The position numbers and the translations under genes are program-made. Positions 54,146-64,000 of a DNA stretch of 64,000 bases are shown here, piece by piece. Positions within the stretch are counted from its first letter, which is position 1. Each line of letters starts with the position of its first letter. Source of the DNA: Agarophyton chilense (taxonomy: Eukaryota; Rhodophyta; Florideophyceae; Gracilariales; Gracilariaceae); contig JARGXX010000006.1 in assembly GCA_030374765.1 (NCBI GenBank), positions 620,001 through 684,000 on the forward strand, in the 5' to 3' direction. The notes under the pieces were generated by a model. It did no database searches, was not told the DNA's origin, and was given only the letters and a program-made list of their open reading frames with translations.

Positions 54146-57100
54146 CTATTCCCATTCCATAACGGAGAGCCAAATTTGGTCAACCTCGTCGTCGAGATCT
54201 TCCCCGTGCGGGTCCGCTGACACAGCTCGTTCCCGAGAAAGCGGGGTTTGAGTGTGCGACACCTCAGTGTCTCGTCCGCGGCGGCGGGTGATCGTCGGCT
54301 CTGTAGGCGTTCCGGGTGCGGAGTTCTCCACACGACTCTCCCTAGGCGGTTTTTCGTCATCTTTTCTGACGTCGTGCTCGGCTGGGTCGGCGGTGATGTC
54401 GCTACCCATACGCTGGGGTTGTGACTTCTCGGTCGCGGGCTCGGTCCGGCTCGCCGTATCACTGTGAGAACTAGATTCCCTGTTAGGGCGACTGGCTGAC
54501 GCCGAAACATCGTGCTGCGAAGGAACTAAGTCCTCCTTCCCCTCCTTAGGCGGAGAGCCAGGAGCCTTGATTACCTCCGGTGGGGGAGTAACTCTGTAAG
54601 AGTTCGTTGACTGGGCCCTTGAGGGAGCGGGCCCAGGTTCGGGGGTATCCGAAGTTTCCGGTAGGTCGGTTAAACAACGTTCCGGGTGCGGAAGTATAAC
54701 GGGGCGGGTGTTCGAATCTCCGCCTGACGGGTTAACTTCCGTTGAATCATCCCCTGTGGAGGGCGTTGGTGCCGACACCACTTCCACATTTGGGTTGGGC
54801 GCTCGTGTGATGCGGTCCCTGGAGATCCGTTCGTGGCGGTTAGCGATATCCAATACCACCGTGTCCGGGTCTACAGAAACCACACGATAGGGTCCGTCCA
54901 CAATTGGCGAAAGCTTGTGCCTACGTTCCTTTTCAGGATTGTAGTATTCCTTTCGAAGGAAGACGAAGTCGTCGGGCTCCACCTGAGGTAGAGGTTTGCG
55001 AACCCGATGGTCAAAGTCCTTCTTGTAGGCGCGTTGAGCTTTGTCCATTGCTTTCCGGGCTATCGGCACCATCTTCGTAAGCCACTCCTTCCAGGCTTCT
55101 CGGTACAATCCCGGTGACGGGTACGTCGACAGCGTCGGTTGAGCCTCGATGGCGACCGGCGGCGGTGTCCTTGACAGTACCAGTTCGAATGGGGATAACG
55201 ATGTAACCCGATGTACCTGGGTGTTGTATGCATACGTGATAGCGTCTGTGTACAAGTCCCAATTTTTGGGGTGATCCGCAACATACGATCTCAAAGCGTT
55301 GAGTATCGTGCGGTTAAACCTCTCCACCTGGCCATTCCCCTAAGGGTGATACGTAGTAACAAATAAATTCCTTACATCAAGGATTCGACATACATCCTGA
55401 AAGAACTTTGATGCGAATTGCCCTCCGTTGTCGGATAACAACTGCACCGATGGTCCATATACAAACACCCAATGGGTCACGAACGCTTGCGCGACGGTAG
55501 CGGCGGTGATCCGCTTCAGCGACACAGTTCTCGTTAGCTTAGAGAATCTGTCAGAAATGACAAGCAGATACCGATGACCTCGGGGCGTCCTGATAAACTC
55601 CCCTAGGATGTCTATGGCCACGAACTCGAGTGGAGCCCGTGCCGGGAACAGCGTCAACTTCTTAGAGTGCTTCCGAAGTTTGACGTCATTCTTGGCGCAA
55701 TTGGCGCAGGCCCGTCTGACGGAGTAACAATCGAATGCCATTGCCGGCCAGTAAAAGTTCCTTCTCAACGTGAGGTACAGTTTTCTTCCCCCGGGGTGGG
55801 CGCCAACCTTCACATAGTGAGTGAGATGTAATACCCTCTGTTGTAGGGTGTGCGGCACCACTATCCTCGGGCGAGGTCCAACGGTCCTGATTAGGTAACC
55901 CTGATCGTCGTCCTCGAAAGGTAACTGAAATCCTCCGTTGAGGCGAGCCCGAATCTTTGTACAGAATGGGTCGAGCTGTTGCTCGCGTATCATCTCCTCT
56001 GGAGAGATAGGTATAAAAGAGCCGGTCGACGAATCCAGACTCTCGTTGACGAGTATATCGTCACAAACATCATCCGTCAGCGGTTGAGCTCCTCCCTCGA
56101 GGTCCGATACCATAAAACATGGGATGTCATCGTCCTCGTAGGGTTCCGTTTCCGCTGTGGTTCCCAAGCGGGATAGTGCATCAGCCTGAGTGTTCAGCTT
56201 CCCTTTATTGTACAGGATCTCAAAGTCGAATTCCGACAGTCGGAGACGCCAGCGCATAAGGCGGCCCGAGGGTTCGGAGATCTCCAGGAGCCAACGCAAG
56301 CATGCGTGGTCCGTATGGACTTTGAAACGAGTACCCATCAGATAGGGGCGAAGTGTAGCTAAGGCCCACACAACGGCTAAACATTCTTTCTCGGAGACCG
56401 AGTAGTTCCTTTCATGAACCTTCAGGGAGCGTGACCAGTACCCAATAGGGTGACGTTCACCATCCTCAGAGGATTGGAACAGTACACACCCTACTTGGTT
56501 TGCACTATCATCGGTGCCCACTTCGTAAGGGAGCCCAGGATTGGGTAGAGCCAAGATTGGCAGTGGTGTTACGGCATTCACCAGTGCCGTGAAGGCAGAC
56601 GCTTCCGCGTCGCCAAAAGGTTCCAGTTCAACTGGTTGTCCCTTCGTCAGGAGCCTGTTGAGGGGGGTGGAAATATCCGCAAAGTTCGGGACGAATCGGC
56701 GATACACGTTACACAGACCTAAGAAGGATCGCAACTCCGTTTGAGTTTTCGGGTGTTTTGCTTTCTTCAAGGATTTCACTCGTACTTCATCGATTGAAAG
56801 CTGTCCGGGACGGATGATATGACCCAGATACTTAACCGAATCGGTGAAAAACTCGCAGTTCTTGAGTTTCAAGGTGATTCCCGCGTCGCGGAGTATCTTC
56901 ATTACGTCCCTGACGTGTTCGAGGTGGTCTTCCAGGTTGTTGGAGAAGACAATAATGTCGTCTAAATACACTAGACACGTCCTCCACTTGAAGGGAGCCA
57001 ACAGAATGTCTATCGCCCGTTGAAACGTTGCGGGGGCATTTGTCAACCCAAAAGGCATCCTCCGGAATCGGAAAAGTCCTTGATGACACACGAAAGCCGT

Positions 57101-58678
57101 TTTGTCTCGATCTTCCTCCCTAATAGGGACTTGCCAGTAGCCCGAATTGGCGTCGAGGGTAGAGAAAACAGTAGCGCTCCCAAGGGAGTCGATGTATTCG
57201 TCCATCCGAGGGATCGGGTACACATCCTTAATGGTTACCTCGTTCAGGCGTCTGTAATCGATGCAGAAACGCCACGATCCATCCGGTTTCGGAACTAACA
57301 CCACTGGTGAGGCCCAAGCGGACTGGGCTGGTTCAATTACGCCCGCTTTAAGCATCTTCTCCACCTGAGATTTCTCCTCTTCCCGAGCTTTCGGTCCAGC
57401 CCTGTAAGGGTGTTGGGCAATAGGCCGAGTGTTCGGTAACAAGTCGATGCGGTGTTCTGTAATCCCAGTAGTTCCAGGGGAACCATCCCACATGGGGGTA
57501 AATTCACGAAGCATGTGCCTCAGCTTCTCCCGATGAGAGGCGGGTACATGGTTGAGATCCCATTTATCCAATTCCTGAACAGGATTCGTCTGGTCTGCTC
57601 CTGTGATAGGGGTCGTAACCTCCTGAGGTTTAAAGTTTTCAGCGTGTGGAGCTGCAGTCGTATGCTCACCGTCTTCCGCGATTTCGGCAGTGTCCTTCCC
57701 CTCCTTAGGGTCCGCCACACCAGGGACCTCTGCGATAGATATATTTGTAGGTTCGACCGCATGCGGGTGTGGAAGAACAGAACCCAGGATCTGGTGTTTG
57801 ACCAAATGCTGCGTTGTCTTTCCAAAGTGGGCTACCAAAACCTTGAAAGGTTTATCCGGTTCCACGGAGACAACCCCATTCGCAAGGGCAAGTTGACGCC
57901 GCGTATACAGAGACGGGTTTGGTTGTACCACATGCACACCAATTTGCTTGGTAACAACTGTGACCCAAACCTGGGTTTTTGGCGGGATAGCCACTGACTT
58001 CGCAACCTTTACCCGTGTAGACACCGGGTCCTTCTTCAAAGATTCCTGCGCGACAGGGAGAGGAACGCGTGTTCGCGCTGCTCCCTGTAAGGGTTTACGA
58101 ACGATTGGGATCGTAGACCCGTCTTCGAGTTCCACAGTTCTATTCCGAGGACGGATGGCTTCCACGAAGCGGTCGCAAAAGTCACAACCCAGTATGACTT
58201 GTGCTGCAAGTGACTTGCATGTAATAAACTCTAGCTGAACGAGATAGGAGCCTAACCTCACCATGAGGGAAATTGTACCCAGTGTCCGTAGCGGGTTGTT
58301 GTTCGCATCGGCGATATCCAAACGTGGACCGATACGAACTTGAACCCGGAGCAGCGGGGGTAACAATTCAACATGAATTAAGTTAGGAGCGGCTCCTGTA
58401 TCCAGGACAGATATTTGACGAACCATAAACTGGTTGGTCAGGCCGAAGTCGGCGAATACTTTATAATTCCGCTTGGCCATTACCATAACTCGATCCGGAA
58501 TACGGAGATTACGGGACCGTATCCACGGGTGACGGAGGACACTAAAGTATCCCGAGTTAACGTCGGTGTCAGCCGTTCTCCTTGAAAGGATAGTCACAGC
58601 TGGGGAGCGAAGCTGGAGCGCCTCGGGCGTCTTCAACTCCGGCTTAGAAGACGTCCCTCCCGCAGGGGAGACTCCCAA
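54146..58678 (-). pseudogene. G2 pol: protease, RT, RNase H, integrase; one amber codon
   Basis: About 1510 codons in the -1 frame relative to gag. Protease VLDTGAAPN (DTG at about residue 93). RT with LVPKPDGSWRFCIDYRRLN and catalytic YLDDIIVFS (571-574). RNase H with TDDSANQVG, SVSEKECLAVVWAL and TDHACLRWLL. Integrase with an HHCC finger (HYVKVGAHPGGRK, CANCAKN), core D in IDILGEF, D in LLSDNGGQFAS and E in QVERFNRT. The only stop is TAG at 55342-55340, in YHP-stop-GNGQVERFNRT, where a glutamine (CAG) is expected. The frame ends at 54146 in a low-complexity tail before the chromodomain. One repair away from coding capacity, hence young. Confidence 0.9.
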
Positions 58679-58690
58679 GTTTAGTTTTTC
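58655..58690 (-). promoter_or_regulatory. G2 -1 frameshift cassette
   Basis: Minus-strand G AAA AAC (58690-58684) immediately before the gag TAA, then a hairpin of the form TCTCCC-CTGC-GGGAGG (about 58671-58656). Pol is open in the -1 frame across the gag stop. Confidence 0.6.
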
Positions 58691-60711
58691 GAAGCGGACC
58701 CCACCGAATTCGGTGCAGCTGCCTCGAAGGGGACCGGTTGTTCCCCATTCGCGGGTACAAGTTCTGTATCCCTGTCAGCAAGGTGAGCTCGGAGTATCCT
58801 TTGTTCCTCATAGGACCTACTCGGGACTCGAGCTTTCTCCTCAGGGGTCAGAGTCTCGTACTGAGCGATAATTCGTGAACCCTCCTGCAGGGGAAATGTG
58901 CAGTCTGGTGCTTCGTGACCACGGAGGTAACACAAATAGCAAATCAGCTCTGCCGGGTTCGGTAGTGGACGTGAATCCACGCGACGTGGTGCTGTATCCC
59001 TCCGTCCGGGGCGAGAGAACCGAGCAGCGGTATTCGCAAAAGGTAGCGATGCGGCTGGCACCCTCCGTCCTTGGGTATAGAGCGCAGGGTCTTCATCCGT
59101 AGTCGGAGCGGATATCGACGGCAACTCAGACGTACCCATAGACTCGGGGTTACTTCCCATGAATTGAATGTTATCATTGACCCCCACAGGGGCAGGGCCT
59201 CCTGCGAGTGACAAAGACGAGTTACCTCCATCGGCGAGGAGTGCACGTGTCGGCCGACTCTTTCGGTTCTGCCGGGCACGGAGAGTATCCCCCTCAGCCT
59301 GGGCATACTGAACCAGTTCCAAGTAGGTCAGCTTGCGCTTCTCTTCCCGATGTCGGGCAACCAATGCCCTTATCGAGGGGTCCAAACCATCCACAAACAT
59401 GGTGCATCTCTCGTAGGCGGGGAATACATTCCCACATCGGTGAAACGCTTTATTCAAGCGAGTTGAATACACCGTTTCGGTTTCCATCGGCTTCTCCCGC
59501 GTATCCCTTATTGCAAGGATTGCTACCTGAATCGCATTTCCAGTAGCGTATGACCTCAAGAGGTACTGCACCGCTTCGGGCCAGCACGTGACTCCCCCTT
59601 CCGAGGCTCGGGATGATCCACGGACGGAGTTGAACTGGTCTTCAGCCATCCCCTTTAAGAAATAGGGTAATGCAAGATACGCTTGCGCTTCACTCATACC
59701 GAGGATGTCAGCCTCCTGGACGAACCTCGCAAGGAAATCGAGCACCAGAATTGGGTCTGTTCCTGTGAACTCCCTCTTCTGTAGGGTGATGCTCAGCCTT
59801 TTGATGTAGTCCTTGACCTTACCCGTTCCGCGGGATGTTCGATCTCCCGAAGGGTTATCCAACCGGTAATAGCTGTACGATAGCAGCTTCCGATAGAGAG
59901 GATTCGTCGGCTTCAGCTCCCTTAATCCAAGGTGTTTCCTACCCTTCTTCCGGGTACGGATTGCCCCTTGAGAGGTGTAAGTAGCATTCGACCGAGTCGC
60001 CCGGGATGACCGGCGTCCATCTTCACTATCCGAAGATTCGGAGGACGAACTCGATGACGAGCGATTGGGATCGGAATCCGATAAATCCTCTTGGAGGTGA
60101 ACCCTCTTCTTGGACTTGCAGCGGTCCCGTTTAGCGGAGCGGTGTTCTTCGTCTTCCGAAACGTCGGGTTTATCCTTCGAGGATTCTGTGTCTCCGTCCA
60201 TACGGATAATGGCCTCGAGGGTGTCCAGCCGAGCTCGGAAGCGTTCCGCTTGCACGCGGTGTTCCTCCACGAGGCTCCGGTACTCCTGGATAAAGACCCC
60301 AGGGGTACCAAAGCTTTCCAAAAGGAAGTTCACACCCCTCCTCAGGGTACGAAAGTCATCGGCGACTCCCCGCACATGGGCGTCCTCCACCTTGCGGCGG
60401 AGGGTAGTAACCTCCTGAAGGAGCTTGACGTGAGCCGCGTTGGCGATATCGATTCGAGTCTCCAGGCGCTGTAATTCAGGGTCGGCCCGACTTCGGGGTG
60501 CTGCTGAGGGGGTCTCCACCACTGGAGCTGGGCCCACAGCCACGACCTCTCGATGACCTGAAACCACTGAGGGTGCTTTCCGAGTGTCCGGATCGATACC
60601 GGAATCGTTCCGGACTTCGGGAATTGAGCTCCTCGACCTAGGCGGGGCCGAGGGCACTGAATCCGCTTGACGGTTCGATCCAGTCCTGGAACCACGGGTA
60701 GGCGGCGACAT
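58681..60711 (-). CDS. G2 gag polyprotein
   Basis: 676 residues, intact, ATG 60711. Low-complexity start, coiled coil (LQRLETRIDIANAAHVKLLQ and following), acidic/serine stretch, capsid region with RKLLSYSYYRLDN, ITLQKREFTGTDPILV and VRGSSRASEGG, and a CCHC knuckle CYLCYLRGHEAPDC near 591-604. Ends TAA 58683-58681 with pol in the -1 frame. Clearly related to G1 gag but diverged, especially at both ends, so the two elements are different subfamilies. Confidence 0.9.
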   Translation of the reverse strand: MSPPTRGSRTGSNRQADSVPSAPPRSRSSIPEVRNDSGIDPDTRKAPSVVSGHREVVAVGPAPVVETPSAAPRSRADPELQRLETRIDIANAAHVKLLQEVTTLRRKVEDAHVRGVADDFRTLRRGVNFLLESFGTPGVFIQEYRSLVEEHRVQAERFRARLDTLEAIIRMDGDTESSKDKPDVSEDEEHRSAKRDRCKSKKRVHLQEDLSDSDPNRSSSSSSSESSDSEDGRRSSRATRSNATYTSQGAIRTRKKGRKHLGLRELKPTNPLYRKLLSYSYYRLDNPSGDRTSRGTGKVKDYIKRLSITLQKREFTGTDPILVLDFLARFVQEADILGMSEAQAYLALPYFLKGMAEDQFNSVRGSSRASEGGVTCWPEAVQYLLRSYATGNAIQVAILAIRDTREKPMETETVYSTRLNKAFHRCGNVFPAYERCTMFVDGLDPSIRALVARHREEKRKLTYLELVQYAQAEGDTLRARQNRKSRPTRALLADGGNSSLSLAGGPAPVGVNDNIQFMGSNPESMGTSELPSISAPTTDEDPALYTQGRRVPAASLPFANTAARFSRPGRRDTAPRRVDSRPLPNPAELICYLCYLRGHEAPDCTFPLQEGSRIIAQYETLTPEEKARVPSRSYEEQRILRAHLADRDTELVPANGEQPVPFEAAAPNSVGSASKN

Positions 60712-60918
60712 GCAGCAGACACGACACCGACGATTCGGGGTAACGATGAAACTCGATCACGAGATTCCCGGAGAACGGATGACGTAACACAAAACAAAAA
60801 TAAAAACCAATTCCACCCTTTCCAAAGGGGACCACTACAACAAATCTTCACGACGGTGCTTTCTCTTCCAAGAGATATTACAACACGTGGATGACCAACC
60901 CAAAAGTCCGAGAACGGA

Positions 60919-60936
60919 TTCTAAGCCGGGAGACCA
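60919..60936 (-). promoter_or_regulatory. G2 primer-binding site
   Basis: Minus-strand TGGTCTCCCGGCTTAGAA, two bases after the LTR end; 17 of 18 identical to the G1 site. Confidence 0.65.
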
Positions 60937-60938
60937 CT

Positions 60939-61861
60939 TGTGGAGCAAAACCCGGCGACGAGAAGTGCTCTCAAGGTGTTCGAAGCCTTGCTCCCTGGGG
61001 GAGGCAGACTCAGAGACAAAGCCCTCCGTTCCACCCGTAGTGTGGGGTGTAACTCCCACTGGGGATTCCGGCAGTACCGAAGGAGGTGAGGGGTAGAAAC
61101 CGTTGGATCGGGAATGGGTATGGGTATCCCAAAGAATGGGGGAAAATCCGGCGAAGAGGAAAAACGGGGCGAGGGTCGGGCACTGACAGGTACCGGACCC
61201 GAGAACCAGAAAAGGGGCGAAACAACAAAAGAAACCCAATACAGGGGCGAAAACCTGTCATCGAAAGGAAACACAAAAAGCACGCAACAATTAAGCAGAA
61301 CCCCCACGGGGTATCGTGCACGCAGGTCGTCTGAGCGGTCCCAAGGGGGTGGATGCACGGAACCCAAACGTGGGCACTCTCCAAGTGGAGTCGTGTCCCT
61401 ACGCAGGCGTTCCTAACCAGAGCCCGTTCCGGGTTGTAAGGCCGAAACGATGGCGACGAAGAACCTCTAAAGGTATCGAAGACCAACCTTGGTTCCCCTT
61501 TACTCTGAGCTTCGGACTGTCAGATCTCGTCTCCCTAAGTAGGGCCCACTAACTAAACTCTACTAATTACAGTAGTGCACACCTGCTCAGGGCCATACAC
61601 GTGGAGATCCCACTGTCAGGGCCCAAAAGTCCAACGTTCTAACAAATATCCGAAAATCGGTGCCGAAATTAAGCCACGTGTATCACGGGGCCAATCCAAC
61701 CATGGGCCATCCGAATCTTCCCTTCATAGCCGAACTCTAACCAGAAAACCGTGCCACCTCAGCACACCTTAGAGGGGATCATAGTCATAACCCTCGGAGG
61801 GTTCAACCCTCATTCTATGAATTGCATCTTCAAGTATCCCCTAACTGGGCGTTGCTCTACA
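60939..61861 (-). repeat. G2 5' LTR, 923 bp
   Basis: Uninterrupted copy running TGTGGAGC to CTCTACA on the plus strand. Contains GCCATACACGTGG at 61592-61604, also found in the unrelated G1 LTR. Confidence 0.9.
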
Positions 61862-62540
61862 GCAAGAAGCAAGAACCTTGAGTAGGATGAAGATCAATGC
61901 CTTGCTTGGGGCAAAACAGAAGCGAAAGTATACAAAAAGCCTTCTTGAGGCGCCGCGCAAACATCTGCCACATTGCAACGTCAATTGCGAACCGATTTTC
62001 TACGCTCACATGATATACCGCGTGAAACCTGCAGCAAAGAGGGATGAAAGGGGGTATTGGACAAGCATAGATGGGTCACAAGTTCAGCTTTGGCATACGA
62101 AAACCAGTTTTCCAAGGTGAAAGCAGCGTGTATACAGTTCGAAAAAAACAAAGTCGAGATCAGAGTCGCTTGAATAGGCAATGTGTCCTTCTGTGTGTAC
62201 GGTAGTCTGTCTGTACCGAAGCATTACCGCGTGAAGAAAGATCATGCAGGCTAAATCACAGAGCCAATTTACAATGAGGTAGTACTCTATCCCCTTTTCG
62301 ATGACTTTGGCTTTGACCTCGTGATCGAGTCTTGGCACAACCGACAGAGATCGGGCAGACCAGATGAGATGAATTACAGTATTAGCTTCCCATCTCGCCC
62401 ATTGGAGTCGCTGTGGAATTCGGTCGATTTTAGATTTACTCCAAAACCGACTTTGCATGCAGGCTCATCTAAAGCACCCTGCGGCCAACAAAATCTTGCC
62501 ACTTGGCGCCTGATTCTTAGATTATAGGTTTTTCGCAAGC

Positions 62541-62558
62541 GCCGCGGTAGAGATGCCC
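62541..62558 (-). repeat. Right TIR of split element
   Basis: Reverse complement reads GGGCATCTCTACCGCGGC; followed by TAA. Confidence 0.55.
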
Positions 62559-62561
62559 TAA

Positions 62562-63106
62562 AGACATATTTCCTCTCATTGACTACATGACAGCTCGCTA
62601 CGCTCGTACTGTTACGCTTCGCATATTTTAACTAACTAATATTGTAGAGGGAAAAAGTAATTTTTTGACAACAAGATTTCAATTTTTAATACGATGCAAT
62701 AGTGTTTTAAACAACCTAGCGATGGCATCCGAGCGACTTAACCAAAAAAGAATTAAGTCCCAGCCAGCTCCTCCCCACTCTCCAAAAACCAATCCTAGAC
62801 TAAAACCCATTAAATTCCCACGACTAGGTCCACTAGTACTATCCAAACTAAACTTCCTTCTGATATAGGTTCGAAGCTCTAAGTTGATATTCCAGGAGAC
62901 AGTTTTCTGTTAAAAACATTTCTCAGAAAACTGATCCCGAGAGTCAGAATTCTGCGAGTCAGGTGCAAAATTCTAACGAACTGCCTTAAACGAAAAAGAT
63001 TTTCGGCTTAACTTTCCACATAATAATCCAAACCCACAGCCCAATATGGCGGCGGCACGTTGAAAGATATATATGCCCTGGTGTAAACCGCCTCAAATGA
63101 CTGACG
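62562..63106. other. AT-rich intergenic, nothing recognised
   Basis: No supported coding sequence. A short inverted TTTTCTGTTAA/TTCTCAGAAAAC motif lies near 62900-62930. Confidence 0.35.
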
Positions 63107-63982
63107 TTAGGCCCTGGATAATTTGTTGAGCGCTTGGCATAATTTGTGTGGTTGAGTATATCCCTTAAAATTTTTACCGCTTTGCCAACGTCCTCGGCAT
63201 TTAATATCCTGGTCGGCAAAACGAGCATAAAGCTCATCGGTGGTCGTCCCGCCGTATGTAAGTATATGTGGAGTAATTGCGAACGGAATCCCTAGACATG
63301 CGACGGCTCTTCGGAGACCGGCCCGAAACCGGGCCGGTTGATACGGAAAAAGATCTTTTGATTCTGCCAACTTCCTTCTTTTAACCAAATTGTTCAACAA
63401 AACCGCCAAAAATTACGGCTTTATCGTGACGGACTCGTTACGGCCACGTTTTACTATCGCAATATGTATCATCCCACAGTGCGGCCGCTTTTCGGTTAGC
63501 AGCAAAATGGCGACGTCCAATACTTTTAGCTGCAATAAATCCCCTGGCCTGAGATACCCATCAAACAGCAGCAACAATCCTACCCCCAGATCCGGATCCC
63601 CGTGCTTAAAAAGATCCAATGCCAATCCGTATAGAACGATTTCCGGACACACTCCAAAATGAAGGTTAGGGAGCGATGGTTTCCAGCCCTGTATACTTTG
63701 ATTCGCTAATACCAATTTCCCGCTGAGTTCGGGAAGAAAAAATTCCAACTCTGATTTTGCCTGAGCTACACCTCCTGCCTTCAATTATTGATTACCATGA
63801 AAAAGATCAATGCAATATCTAGTCAACACTTTAACAACATCTTCTGCGTTCCTACATCGACGCCGAGCGACTGGTTTTTGCGACAGAAACTCCAAGAAAT
63901 AACCAAGGTTCTTACGGTATACTTGCAGTGTTGCCGCTTTAACCCGTCGGTGAGCTAGATCAAAAAGCCCTTGACGGTTCAT
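63107..63982 (-). pseudogene. Tyrosine recombinase relic
   Basis: One frame from ATG 63982 across two in-frame TAA codons (63787-63785 and 63415-63413), about 290 codons; possibly longer upstream, beyond a start that is near the window edge. An N-terminal SAM-like segment (TLQVYRKNLGYFLEFL) is followed by the catalytic domain: DGYLRPGDLLQL holds the first arginine; PHILTYGGTTTDEL is the H-x-x-R box with the arginine lost; RCRGRWQSGKNFKGYTQ-like sequence has the final R-G-RW and the tyrosine. Layout fits recombinases of DIRS, Crypton or related algal elements; no RT lies in the window to decide. Dead because of the stops and the missing arginine. Confidence 0.55.
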
Positions 63983-64000
63983 CGGCTGGATTTTTCCCGC

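Larger units (their letters stand above)
41357..61861 (-). mobile_element. Gypsy chromovirus G2, carrying nested G1
   Basis: Minus-strand LTR retrotransposon of about 11.7 kb once the nested 8.8-kb G1 is removed. Order in its own sense: 5' LTR (61861-60939), primer-binding site, gag, -1 frameshift cassette, pol, chromodomain, an opposite-strand ORF, polypurine tract, 3' LTR (51074-50744 plus 41948-41357). Flanks are GCAAA (41352-41356) and GCAAG (61862-61866), a 5-bp target duplication with one change. Both LTR copies total 923 bp and differ at roughly 30 positions counted by eye (about 3%). One amber codon in pol, one in the opposite-strand ORF and a frame change before the chromodomain suggest this copy is no longer active. 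Confidence 0.9.
40868..62558. mobile_element. TIR element split by G2 insertion (Harbinger-like ends)
   Basis: The ends are inverted copies of an 18-bp repeat: GGGCATCCCCACCGCGGC at 40868-40885 and, reversed, GGGCATCTCTACCGCGGC at 62541-62558 (16 of 18 identical). Each end is flanked by TAA (40865-40867 and 62559-62561), a 3-bp target duplication of the PIF/Harbinger type. Subtracting the retrotransposon insertion leaves about 1.2 kb. Short frames lie on both sides of the break (41129-41356 and 61878-62120) and differ by one base in phase, perhaps one former ORF of unknown function. Non-autonomous element or long MITE. Confidence 0.55.

Noticed and set aside
61780-61830. tRNA-like GGTTCAA T-loop in the G2 LTR
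   Set aside because: No acceptor, D or anticodon stems fit around it; it is part of the LTR repeat.
41129-62120. One host gene interrupted by G2, formed by frames 41129-41356 and 61878-62120
   Set aside because: The frames differ by one base across the restored site and no family is recognised; kept only as a possible ORF of the TIR element.

Overview
This is nuclear DNA of a eukaryote and is mostly transposon. Evidence: LTR retrotransposons of the copia and chromodomain-gypsy types, DNA transposons of several superfamilies, short GT-AG introns (62, 71 and 100 nt) inside recognisable genes, and nuclear genes for mitochondrial proteins. A compact island of intron-poor genes between dense nested repeats, plus a secreted LPMO-like protein, fits a florideophyte red alga such as Chondrus best. 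That assignment is inference; oomycetes carry similar transposon families and were the main alternative.

Layout. 1-20 kb is a graveyard: two copia pol fragments (+), a gypsy gag relic (+), two gypsy pol relics (-), a copia gag/protease relic (+), a different gypsy-like gag/protease relic (-), a Myb-like/coiled-coil ORF (-) and a DDE_1-type transposase relic (+). 20.5-22.2 kb is a dead Tc1/mariner element with clear terminal inverted repeats, followed by an intact PIF/Harbinger transposase (22660-23949).

24.4-34.6 kb is the host gene island: a COX18/Oxa1-type mitochondrial insertase (+), mitochondrial ribosomal protein bS16 (-, one intron), a bromodomain/coiled-coil protein (-, introns), an unrecognised 568-residue protein (-), a GhrA-type 2-hydroxyacid dehydrogenase (+) and a secreted LPMO-like protein (-). 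Upstream of the last lies a GC-rich tract with an 11-bp array of CACGTG boxes. 35.7-40.8 kb is AT-richer and holds a hAT-like relic and degraded ORFs.

40.9-62.6 kb is a three-level nest. A TIR element with TAA target duplications (40868-62558) was hit by a minus-strand gypsy chromovirus, here called G2 (41357-61861, 923-bp LTRs). G2's 3' LTR was then hit by a plus-strand relative, G1 (41949-50738, 865-bp LTRs, perfect CTCGT duplication). Both elements carry gag, a -1 frameshift cassette, protease and chromodomain. Only G2 keeps reverse transcriptase, RNase H and integrase.

The most interesting feature is a long ORF on the opposite strand of both elements, between the chromodomain and the 3' LTR (48052-49827 in G1, 51156-53012 in G2). 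The two proteins are clearly homologous, match no family I recognise, and start within about 50-85 bp of the LTR, so they would need antisense transcription from it. 63.1-64.0 kb holds a decayed tyrosine recombinase (-).
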